From DRKI01 sp011051875 (GTDB taxonomy: Bacteria; Desulfobacterota; Desulfobulbia; Desulfobulbales; Desulfobulbaceae), in NCBI GenBank assembly GCA_026990385.1, contig JALXDL010000087.1:1-49534 (forward strand): a stretch of DNA of 49,534 bases. The letters run 5' to 3'. Shown here piece by piece: positions 17,392 to 26,100 of the stretch (position 1 is the stretch's first letter; each line of letters opens with the position of its first letter). Made by a program: the position numbers and the translations under genes. The notes under the pieces were generated by a model that was not told the DNA's origin, did no database searches, and was given only the letters and a program-made list of their open reading frames with translations.

Positions 17392-19551
17392 ATGGTGAAG
17401 AGCACAGACAACATCTCGACATTACTGCCATATCTCGAGTCCGGGCCAGGACGGTTCACTCTGCGCATTTTCTCCGGCCATCGGCAGGCCGACGCTTCTC
17501 CCGATCCCCCGGCCACCCCCTTTGTCTGTGACGATTCCGATCCTCTTTCCCGGCTGGTGGCGGCCCGAATCGTCACCGATGACGGGTCCGAGGTTCGACC
17601 GGTATGGCTGCGTATCCAGCGTGATCTCCATGACCTGGCCAGTGGTTCGCTCCATGACCTGGCCAATCCGCAGGTCGAGGAATGCTGGCAGCAGGCCCTG
17701 TCTGCCCGCAGGGCGGCAAAGGGAGCGGACGGGTCGATGTTCCTGGCCGGGCAGATCGGTGCCGGGGGGGAACTGCTGGCCTTTGCGCCCCTGTTCTGCT
17801 GCCGGGCCAAGCAGGTCTTTTTCGAGCCCCCCTGTCCAGGCTGCGGCCGGTCCCTGGTCCTGTGCCGGGACGACGACCTGCTGACCGGGCACGGCCTGGA
17901 GCCCTATTCCACGACCCTTAGGCGTTTTCTCCACTGTCCGGCCTGCGTGGATTCCGGCGCCCCGTTCTACGTCTCCAGCCGTTCAGCCGCCGATGACGCC
18001 ATTGTCCATGACCAGCGGCAGCTCCTAGTGGCCTGGGGACGGCTGACCGGGGATGCGGCGGCAACGGCCGGTTTTCCCTGTTCCACCTGCCCCGGCCATG
18101 AAGCCTGCTTCGGGCGGAACAGCCTGGTGCTGGAGAACGTTGCGAGTTTCTCCTTCTATCCCTTTTTCCTGTTCATCGAGCCGGCCGCCGACCTGGGCGG
18201 GTCCGATTTTCTCGCCCTGCTCGGCGGCGCCGAGCCGCAGGAGCTGATTCTTCGCCATACCCGCTCGGGCCGTCGTCTCGGGGTCAGCCAGCTTGCCGCC
18301 CTCGACCTCCATGGTGCCGGCCAGGGTTTTCTCTATCCCGACGACGATCCTCGCCGTTTCCTCGAGGTGCTGTTCCTCAAGCTCTCGTTCCTGGAGCAGT
18401 TGGCCGGGGACCTGTTCTCCCGTGCGGACAAGGCCTGGTACCCTGAAATCAGCCTGTCCCTTTCTTCGGTCGCTGTCCAGGTTCACGGTGGCGGCCTGTT
18501 GCCTTTTTTCTGGAACTTCAGCCTGCACCGGCGCGGGGTCGGCCAGTTCCTGGGCACAAGCGTGGCCTTTCCCAAGCGGCCACCCCTCTACACGCTATAC
18601 GGCCTGGGCTGTCTCTGGCTCAGTGCCCTGCTGGTCAACAGAGACCAGAACACGACCGTGCTCCGGGAGATCATCAACCGGCAGCTGCAGGCCGGTTCCG
18701 GGGCGCAGCCGGCCAGACTGCTGCCGGAGCGGTATCCTGACATCTTTGCCCCGGCACAGCTGTTCTGGAACCGTGACCGGATCGAGCCCGACGGCCGGAG
18801 TCTCGAACTCTGGAACCGGGTCCTGGCCCAGGGGCTGACCCTGCTGGATGGCGCATTCCACGGCAATGCGCCTCCGGCCGACACGGTGCTGGCACAGATC
18901 ACGGAACTCAGGCAGGAGGTCCGGCGTCTTCTGCTGCCGGAAGCGATGACCGCCATACCGGGGCAGGCCGTCGAACATGGGCTTGCCCGGGAGGACAGGG
19001 ACCGGGAGATCCATGCCATGCTGACCAGGATCGGCGGGAGATGGTCCGGCGGCAGGCAGGAACCGGTGCCACCGCAAGGGAGGCGGACAGAGAAGGCCCA
19101 ACCTGGTTCCCCGGCCCGGACCGGGGATCGACCGGCGCCTCTTTCGCAGGATAACGGGCGCCTCACACCGGCCGGGGAACCTGCCGACCTGGAGGAGACC
19201 GTGATCCTGGCCCCGGGCGGCCGCCCGGGGCGGGCCGCGGACGCGGAACAGGAGGAGTCGACCCTGATCCTCGCCAGGGGAGGGGATGGGCAGCCGGCTG
19301 CCGTCCGGGACCGCGGTCCGGAGCCGCCGGCCCGGGAAAGGCCGGGGACCGTGGAAGCCGGCGGGGAGGAGACGGTGATACTCCCGCCGCCCCCATCCCC
19401 TGGAAAGACCGGCCAGGGGACGGAGAGGAAGCAGGAGGAGCCGGATTCGCTCCTGTCCCGGATTTCACCGGCCCGCCGTGAACAGGGGGACGACGATACC
19501 CTGGCGGAGACCATCATCCTCAGGCCGGACGGCAGGAAAAAGAAACAATGA
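17392..19551 (+). CDS. Unrecognised 719-residue protein with Cys clusters and four TxxL motifs
   Basis: I cannot assign a family with confidence. Residues about 140-240 hold zinc-ribbon-like pairs (PCPGCGRSLVLC, HCPACVDSG, FPCSTCPGHEAC). Residues about 300-510 are hydrophobic/globular, and YTLYGLGCLWLSALLVNRDQ recalls helix F of a protein-kinase C-lobe, without recognisable catalytic residues. From about 560 the chain is Pro/Gly/Glu-rich and carries four repeats: EETVIL (Thr603), ESTLIL (Thr624), EETVIL (Thr661) and AETIIL (Thr707). Thr-x-x-Leu in an acidic setting resembles FHA docking sites. LHDLA is repeated near residues 78 and 86. No signal peptide or clear membrane helix, so probably cytoplasmic. 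It overlaps the next gene by 4 nt and precedes the T6SS genes, suggesting a regulatory or scaffold role there. Confidence 0.75.
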   Translation: MVKSTDNISTLLPYLESGPGRFTLRIFSGHRQADASPDPPATPFVCDDSDPLSRLVAARIVTDDGSEVRPVWLRIQRDLHDLASGSLHDLANPQVEECWQQALSARRAAKGADGSMFLAGQIGAGGELLAFAPLFCCRAKQVFFEPPCPGCGRSLVLCRDDDLLTGHGLEPYSTTLRRFLHCPACVDSGAPFYVSSRSAADDAIVHDQRQLLVAWGRLTGDAAATAGFPCSTCPGHEACFGRNSLVLENVASFSFYPFFLFIEPAADLGGSDFLALLGGAEPQELILRHTRSGRRLGVSQLAALDLHGAGQGFLYPDDDPRRFLEVLFLKLSFLEQLAGDLFSRADKAWYPEISLSLSSVAVQVHGGGLLPFFWNFSLHRRGVGQFLGTSVAFPKRPPLYTLYGLGCLWLSALLVNRDQNTTVLREIINRQLQAGSGAQPARLLPERYPDIFAPAQLFWNRDRIEPDGRSLELWNRVLAQGLTLLDGAFHGNAPPADTVLAQITELRQEVRRLLLPEAMTAIPGQAVEHGLAREDRDREIHAMLTRIGGRWSGGRQEPVPPQGRRTEKAQPGSPARTGDRPAPLSQDNGRLTPAGEPADLEETVILAPGGRPGRAADAEQEESTLILARGGDGQPAAVRDRGPEPPARERPGTVEAGGEETVILPPPPSPGKTGQGTERKQEEPDSLLSRISPARREQGDDDTLAETIILRPDGRKKKQ

Positions 19552-20267
19552 CACCATCAGTGACCCGACTCGTTCAGGAGATCGAACGTCTCCATGCCGC
19601 CGCAGCGGACAGCGCCGGGGCCGAGGCGCAGATCGAGGAGTATCTGCACCGCGAACTGCGGTCCCTGGACAGGGAGGAACAGGAGCGCATTCTGGCGGCC
19701 CTGCAGCGGGCCTTCGCCCCTGCGCCGGGAGCCGGGGCAGAGGAGGCCATTGCCCGCTTCTGCTCTCTGCTCCTGGGCCGGGAGGTATCCGCTGCCGAGC
19801 TCTCGTCCGAAGACCGGGCGGAACGGCTGGTCGAGGCCCTGGACACCGTTTTCCGCAATCTCGACGAACTGGTGCTCGCCATGAACACCACCATGGTCGA
19901 GGCAGGAGAGGACGGGGAGACGATCCGCCATATCGCCGGGCGGCGCATGGAGGATGATCGGTCCGGAATCTCGCTCGAGGAGTACCTGGAGCGGATCAGG
20001 GCCGCATTCCTGGTTTCGCACCAGGCCTTCCGGTTTGCGGCCCGGGAGATGGTGGCGAAGATCCTGCGGGAACTCGACCCGGAACAGCCGGAGAGCAGGG
20101 GGGATTCGGGCTTCCGGTTCGGCATGATGAAGAAGGCCGGTTCCCGGGAGCGCTGGACGCAGGCTTTCAATAACGTGAAAACGTGGTATGATTCAGGCCG
20201 TTGCATGGAGGAATTCAGGCGCGAATTCGAAAAACAGTGCCTTCGCCTGTCACGGGAGGGGCGCTAG
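19548..20267 (+). CDS. Hypothetical helical protein, T6SS-linked
   Basis: A 239-residue, mostly helical, acidic protein without signal peptide or membrane helix. The start overlaps the stop of the 719-residue gene (ATGA), so the two are translationally coupled. The C-terminal segment (ERWTQAFNNVKTWYDSG and EFRREFEKQCLRLSREGR) is loosely like the C-terminal region of T6SS FHA proteins of the ImpI/VasC type, but there is no FHA domain and the similarity is too weak to name it. Repeat copy B starts directly after its stop codon. Confidence 0.7.
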   Translation: MTPSVTRLVQEIERLHAAAADSAGAEAQIEEYLHRELRSLDREEQERILAALQRAFAPAPGAGAEEAIARFCSLLLGREVSAAELSSEDRAERLVEALDTVFRNLDELVLAMNTTMVEAGEDGETIRHIAGRRMEDDRSGISLEEYLERIRAAFLVSHQAFRFAAREMVAKILRELDPEQPESRGDSGFRFGMMKKAGSRERWTQAFNNVKTWYDSGRCMEEFRREFEKQCLRLSREGR

Positions 20268-20345
20268 CCCGCATAGTTCACAAAGGTCTTCGCAAGAGGC
20301 CTGAAAATGCCATGAATGCAGGGAACAGGGCAAAAAGGACCGCAG
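20268..20345. repeat. MITE-like intergenic repeat, copy B (one clear end)
   Basis: CCCGCATAGTTCACA (20268-20282) begins immediately after the TAG of the preceding gene and matches the ends of copy A. About 79 nt align with copy A. The matching right end is not clear; sequence to about 20440 may belong to a diverged or rearranged half and includes the hairpin GGTTTCCCGAAACC (20381-20394). It occupies most of the gap before tssJ, where that promoter should lie. Confidence 0.7.
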
Positions 20346-20504
20346 ATCGGCATCGCCCGCAGCGTTCCGCCTGGCGTGGCGGTTTCCCGAAACCAGGTGC
20401 CCGCAGTGATAAAGGCGGTGGTATTTTGATGGGTTGTTGAGGCCGGGATCCGCCAGCCGGTCCAGCTATGCAGGTTTATAACGACACAGCCGGGAGGTAT
20501 ACCC

Positions 20505-21035
20505 TTGAAACATCCCTTATCCCTTGTCGCATCGGTTCTGCTGCTTGTCTTTCTCTGCTCCTGCGCGGCCACGCCGCCCCCGCCGCCCCCGGTTCCCGCC
20601 TATCCCCTGCTCAGGGACGGCATCCGCCTGCGGCTCAAGGCCGATCACCAGCTGAACCAGACCGACGACGTGCCGCACGCCCTGCTGCTTTGTCTCTACC
20701 AGTTGCGGGACCGCTCCATGTTCGACCAACTGGCTGCCAACGAGGATGGCATCTACCAGTTGCTCGACTGCCAACCCTTTTCCGACAGCGTCACCGCTGT
20801 CAAGCGGCTGTTCATCCAGCCCGGACAGGACCTGACCTTCATCATGGACCGGCAGGCAGGTACCCGTTCACTGGGGATCGTTGCCGGATATGCGGTCCTG
20901 GACAAGAACAGGATGATCCGGGTCGCCGATGTGCCGGTCATCGTCTCCAAGGACGGGAAAAGCGCCACCGCGGGTGAGCTGAATCTCATCCTCGACCTGG
21001 GATCACAGCAGATCGCCGCCATCCAGGAACGATAG
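20505..21035 (+). CDS. tssJ: T6SS outer-membrane lipoprotein TssJ
   Basis: The outer-membrane anchor of the T6SS membrane complex, which binds the periplasmic part of TssM. The 176-residue product has a signal peptide with lipobox LCSC (acylated Cys20) followed by a Pro-rich linker and the TssJ beta-sandwich (LRLKADHQLNQTDDVPHALLLCLYQLRD). The start is TTG at 20505, supported by GGGAGG (20492-20497) seven nt upstream; no ATG precedes the signal peptide. It begins the run of thirteen core genes. Confidence 0.92.
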   Translation: MKHPLSLVASVLLLVFLCSCAATPPPPPPVPAYPLLRDGIRLRLKADHQLNQTDDVPHALLLCLYQLRDRSMFDQLAANEDGIYQLLDCQPFSDSVTAVKRLFIQPGQDLTFIMDRQAGTRSLGIVAGYAVLDKNRMIRVADVPVIVSKDGKSATAGELNLILDLGSQQIAAIQER

Positions 21036-21045
21036 GAATACCTGT

Positions 21046-22431
21046 ATGGAAAGATCACTCTTCTGGCATCAGGGCCTCTTTCTCCAGCCCCAGCACTTCC
21101 AGCTGCAGGACCGCTATTTCCAGTCTCTGCTGACCCCGGTTCGTTCCTTTCTCCAGCCCCATTTCTGGGGTGTCTGCAGCCTGCAGCTGCGCGAGGCCGC
21201 GCTGGGCAACCTGACCGTGGACCTGGTGCGGGGCGAGTTCCTGTTCCCCGACGGCACCTTTGTCAGCCTGCCCGACAACGGCCTGCTCGAGGCCCGTTCC
21301 TTCAGCGAGGACTGGGTCGAGGGCGGCAAACCGCTGGCAGTGCTGATCGGCCTGCGCAAGTGGAATCCCGGCGGCGAGAACGTCACGGTCCTCTCCAGCC
21401 TCGAGAACATCAACGACGTGGCGACCCGCTTTGTCACCACCACCGAGCCCGAGGACGCGCCGGACATGCACCAGGGCGGCCCGCCGGCCCGGGTCAAGCG
21501 CCTCCATCACGTTCTCAAGCTGTTCTGGGCCTCGGAGGAGGATCAGCTCGGCGACTACGAGCTGATCCCCCTGCTCCACCTGGAACGGTCCGGCGAGGAG
21601 ATCATCCCTGCACCGCGGTTCTTTCCACCCTGCGTGACCGTGGATGGTTCGGATCACCTCCGGCAGTCGATCGTGGAGATCAGGGATCTGCTGGCCTCGC
21701 GCGCGCACCAGCTGGAGGCCTACAAGCGCGACCGGGGCATCCATGCCGCCGAGTTCGGGGCACGGGACATGGTCTTTCTCCTTGCCCTGCGTTCCCTCAA
21801 CCGGTACGTGCCGCTGCTCTTTCACCTCACCGATGCCCGGCCGGTCCACCCCTGGACGGTCTACGGGCTGCTGCGGCAGATCATCGGCGAACTCTCCTCG
21901 TTCTCGGAGACCGTGAATTTCATGGGAGAAGGGGAGGACGGCGGCAGCCTCCTGCCACCCTACAACCACCGCCGGCTGTGGAACTGCTTTGCCGCCGCCC
22001 GGTCGATCCTGGTCCGTCTCCTGGACGAGATAACCGCCGGCCCGGACTACATGCTGCAACTCCTCTTTGACGGCACCTACTTTGCCGCCGAACTGCCGCC
22101 GGCCATGTTCGAGGGCCGCAACAGCTTCTACCTGGTGGTGGAGACCGCAGAGGATGATCCCGGTCTCGTCGACTCGTTCACCGGCCTGGCCAAGCTGGGG
22201 TCCAGGGAAACCCTCCCCCTGCTCATCGCCCGCGCCCTGCCGGGTATCGGCCTCACTCACCTGGAGCAGCCGCCGCAGGAGCTGCCCAGGCGGGCCGGTT
22301 CCCTCTATTTCAGGATCGACCACCACAACGAGCAGTGGCAGCAGGTGCAGCGGTATCATAACCTGGCCGTGTTTTGGGATGCGGCACCCCAGGATCTCAA
22401 GGTGGAACTGATGGTTGTCGGGAGGTCCTAG
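21046..22431 (+). CDS. tssK: T6SS baseplate protein TssK
   Basis: Links the baseplate wedge (TssE/F/G) to the TssL/TssM membrane complex. At 461 residues it has the usual TssK length and hallmark N-terminus, WHQGLFLQPQHFQLQDRYF. Further family segments are VRGEFLFPDGTFVSLPDN near residue 65 and YNHRRLWNCFAAARSIL in the middle. It starts 10 nt after tssJ and the stop lies 2 nt before tssL. Confidence 0.96.
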   Translation: MERSLFWHQGLFLQPQHFQLQDRYFQSLLTPVRSFLQPHFWGVCSLQLREAALGNLTVDLVRGEFLFPDGTFVSLPDNGLLEARSFSEDWVEGGKPLAVLIGLRKWNPGGENVTVLSSLENINDVATRFVTTTEPEDAPDMHQGGPPARVKRLHHVLKLFWASEEDQLGDYELIPLLHLERSGEEIIPAPRFFPPCVTVDGSDHLRQSIVEIRDLLASRAHQLEAYKRDRGIHAAEFGARDMVFLLALRSLNRYVPLLFHLTDARPVHPWTVYGLLRQIIGELSSFSETVNFMGEGEDGGSLLPPYNHRRLWNCFAAARSILVRLLDEITAGPDYMLQLLFDGTYFAAELPPAMFEGRNSFYLVVETAEDDPGLVDSFTGLAKLGSRETLPLLIARALPGIGLTHLEQPPQELPRRAGSLYFRIDHHNEQWQQVQRYHNLAVFWDAAPQDLKVELMVVGRS

Positions 22432-22433
22432 CC

Positions 22434-23111
22434 ATGCGGCTCATCGACTGTTTCATCGAGACGATCGCCTACGTCACCCTGTTTCTCAGGACCGTCGAGG
22501 TGCGGCAGCCCGGCTTCGACCAGGTCAACAATGACCTTGACGGCCTGATCCTGGCGGCCGAGACCTGCCGGGTGGAGGCAAGGCTGCCGGAAGAGGATTT
22601 CGACCTGGCCCGGTTCGCCGTGTTCGCCTGGATAGACGAGGCCATTCTCAACTCCGCCTGGCAGGAGAAAACGCGCTGGCAGGGAGAGCAGCTGCAGCGG
22701 CGCTACTACCAGACCGCGGAGGCGGGGGAGGAGTTTTTTGAAAAGCTCAACAGCCTCGGCGGCCAGCGGCAGCAGGTGCGGGAGATCTACTATCTCTGCC
22801 TGGCCCTGGGGTTCACCGGCCGGTACTGCAATCCAGGTGACGAGATCCTGCTGGAGCAGCTCAAAAGCTCGATCCTGAAGCAGCTCACCTCCGCCTCTCC
22901 GGATGCGGTCTCCCTGGAGAACGGCCTGCTGTTTGCGGAGGGATATCCCGATGCCGACAGCGGAAGATCTCTGCCGGTTGCGGGGAAAAAACGGTTTCCT
23001 GTGGAGATCGTCGCCGGTATCGCCCTGCCGGTTCTCCTTTTTGGCGTCCTCTTCCTGGTCTACCGGTTTGTCCTTGCCAATATCGGGCAGGGGTTCCTGG
23101 GAACGGTCTGA
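22434..23111 (+). CDS. tssL: T6SS inner-membrane protein TssL (DotU family, no PG-binding domain)
   Basis: A 225-residue DotU-type protein. The cytoplasmic helical domain (LARFAVFAWIDEAILNSAW) is followed by a single C-terminal transmembrane helix (VEIVAGIALPVLLFGVLFLVYRF). It ends about 20 residues after the helix, so unlike extended TssL proteins it has no OmpA-like peptidoglycan-binding domain. The ATG at 22434 follows GGGAGG at the end of tssK; an in-frame start at 22374 lies inside tssK and adds unrelated sequence. Wall anchoring must come from another protein. Confidence 0.94.
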   Translation: MRLIDCFIETIAYVTLFLRTVEVRQPGFDQVNNDLDGLILAAETCRVEARLPEEDFDLARFAVFAWIDEAILNSAWQEKTRWQGEQLQRRYYQTAEAGEEFFEKLNSLGGQRQQVREIYYLCLALGFTGRYCNPGDEILLEQLKSSILKQLTSASPDAVSLENGLLFAEGYPDADSGRSLPVAGKKRFPVEIVAGIALPVLLFGVLFLVYRFVLANIGQGFLGTV

Positions 23112-23114
23112 GCG

Positions 23115-26100
23115 ATGAAAAAGTTCCTGTCCACGGCTCTCAGGTTTATCCTCCTTGCGCTGCTCCTGCTCCTGGTCGTTCTGCTCTGTTTCGGCCTCGT
23201 GCTGTGGATGAAGTGGCCCTGGTGGCTGGCCCTCTTCTTCCTGTTCGGCATCGCCGGCCTCTGGCTGGTCTGGCTTTTTGTCCGCAAGATCCTGCTGCGG
23301 CGAAGGGAGCAGCAGTTTGTCAGCCAGGTGATGCAGGAGGATGGGGTGTCCGCGGGTCGGCCGGGCGAGGGCGGCGAGGGGGAGCTGGAGTTGCAGGAAC
23401 GATGGAAAGAGGCCATCGATGCCCTCAGGTCCTCGCACCTGCGGAGGCAGGGCAATCCCCTCTACGTGCTGCCATGGTACATGGTGATCGGGGAGTCCGG
23501 CTCCGGCAAGACCACCGCCATCAGGAGCGCCAACCTGTCGGCGCCCTTTGCCGAGACCACCAAGATCCCCGGTTTCGGCGGGACGAGGAACTGCGACTGG
23601 TGGTTCTTCGACCAGGCCATTATCCTCGACACCGCCGGCCGGTACGCCATTCCCCGCAACGGCGAGGCGGATCGCGACGAATGGCAGCACTTCCTGTCCC
23701 TGCTTGCCAGGTACCGCAGGAAGGAACCGCTGAACGGCCTGGTGGTGACCGTGAGCGCGGAGAAACTGATGACCGCCGACCCGGCGGCCGTTGCCGGGGA
23801 CGGCCAGCAGATCCGGCAGCGTATCGACGAGCTGATGCGGGTCCTCGGCTCCAGGTTTCCGGTGTACGTCCTGGTCACCAAGTGCGACCTGATCCGGGGC
23901 ATGACCCGTTTCTGTGACCGGTTGCCCGAACGGATCCTCGAGCAGGCCATGGGTCTTCTCAACCGGGACCTGTCGTCCGATGTGGACTCCCTGCACAGCC
24001 GGATGGGCAGTCTCATCGGCAGGCGGCTGCGCGAGTTACGCCTCCTGTTTCTGCAGAAGATGGGGCGACAGGACGCCGGCGGCAGCCCGCAGGGCGATCC
24101 GGACCTGCTGCTCTTTCCCGACGAGTTCCGGAAGTTCCATGCCAGGCTGCTTCCCTTTCTCCGGAGCGTGTTCAAGGAGAATCCCTACCAGGAGACCCCG
24201 GTGCTGCGGGGCATCTACCTGGGCAGCGGCCGCCAGGAGGGCACGCCATATTCCCATTTCCTGGACGCCCAGGGACTGACCAGGGAACAGGAAGTCCTGC
24301 CGGGAACCGGCAGGGGACTGTTCCTGCACGATCTCTTCGCCCGGATCCTGCCCGCCGACAGGAGGCTCTATGCCCCGACCCAGTCCTACCTGGCCTGGAA
24401 CCGGTTGACCCGCAACATTGGCCTGGTGGCCTGGATGGCCATTGTCCTGGCGCTCTCGGGCATGCTCAGCTTTTCCTTTGTCAAGAACATGAAGGTGCTC
24501 CGTCGGGCCGAGCAGGAATTTGCAACGCCCGTGACCCTGCGCGGCGACCTGCTCACCGACGTGGTGATCATGGACCGGTTCCGGCAGGCCGTCTCCAGGG
24601 TGGAGGAGGCGAACCGCAACTGGTGGCTGCCCCGCTTCGGCCTCGATGAGAGCAGGATCGTTGAACAGCGGCTCAAGGCAAAGTACTGCCGGCAGTTCGA
24701 CCAGGAGTATGCCGCCGCCTTTGACCGCAGGCTGGAGGAGCGGATCGGCGGCTTCTCCCAGGCCACACCGGACGAGGTGGTGGGCCGGCACGTGGCGCAC
24801 CTGGCGAGGCGGATCAACCTGATCCGGGCCCGGTTGGACGGCAGCGACCTGGAGGCGCTGGCCGCCCGGCCGACGCCCTCGTTCAGACCGCTGCTGGCCA
24901 CGACCGATTCCGGCATGGCGGACGAGATCAGCGACCGGATCGAAGGCGAGTATCTCCATTACCTGGCCTGGCAGACCGATCCCGGGCGACTGCGCGGGGA
25001 GATGGCCCGCCTCCAGACCATGCTGCAGCATATACTCACCCTGCCGGGCACCAATTTCAACTGGCTTGTCTCGTGGGTCAACCGTGACTCCGGTCTTGCC
25101 TATCTCACCCTGGAGGATTTCTGGGGCCACGGGCTCGGCCGCGGTGACGTGGCCTCGGTGCCGCCGGCTTTCACGACCAGGGGAAAAAAGGAGATCGACA
25201 CCCTGCTCGGCGAGCTCGACAGCGCGCTCCCGGATCCCATGCTCATCGCCGCCGGCAAGGTCAGGTTCCGCAAGTGGTATGCCCATGCCTACCGCCAGGT
25301 CTGGCGTGAGTTTGCCGAGCGTTTCCCGGAAGCGGAATACTACCTGAAGGACAGGGAGCAGTGGCGGCAGGCTGCCTCCTCCATGGCCTCGGACAAGGGA
25401 CCCTACTTCTCGCTCCTGGCGAAGATGGCCGGCGAACTCAAATTCCTGGCCGCCGACAGCGGCGCGCCCGCCTGGATCGGCCTGGTGCAGGAACTGCAAC
25501 TTGTGCGGCAGGAGGCCCTGGGCGAGAAGAAGATCAGGGAACAGAAATCTCTGCTGGCCAAGGTCGCCAAGAAGGGAAAAAAGGCCCTTGGCTCCCTGGA
25601 GAAAACCGTGGGCCGCAGTGCCGGAGGCCTTCTCTCCGGACGCCTGGCGGCAGGAAAGCTGTTCAACGAATACCGCGAGGCCCTCGACAGCATCATCCCG
25701 GCGGCGTCGTCGCGCAAGGTCTCCTTCGAGATGGCCACCGCCCTGTTCCGGGAAGACCCGGCTGTCTCCAAGTCGCCGTTCTACGTCGCCCAGCGCGCCC
25801 TGGTCCGCCTGCGCAGCGAGATGGATGGCTCCGGGGACGGGGACAGGATGATCTGGCGCCTGGTGGCCGGGCCGCTCATGTACCTGCGCGATTACGTCTG
25901 CCTGGAGGCCGCCTGCCAGCTCAACTCCCTCTGGGAACAGGATGTGCTGGTGGAGATCGAGGGCGTGGGCGACAAGTCCAAGATCAACAGCCTCCTCTTC
26001 GAGTCGGGCGGCTACGGTCTGCGCTTCATCCAGGGACCTGCGGCGCCCTTTCTCAAGCGGAGCCTGAAGAAGGGGTTTTATCCGGCCGCGGCCCTGGGCC

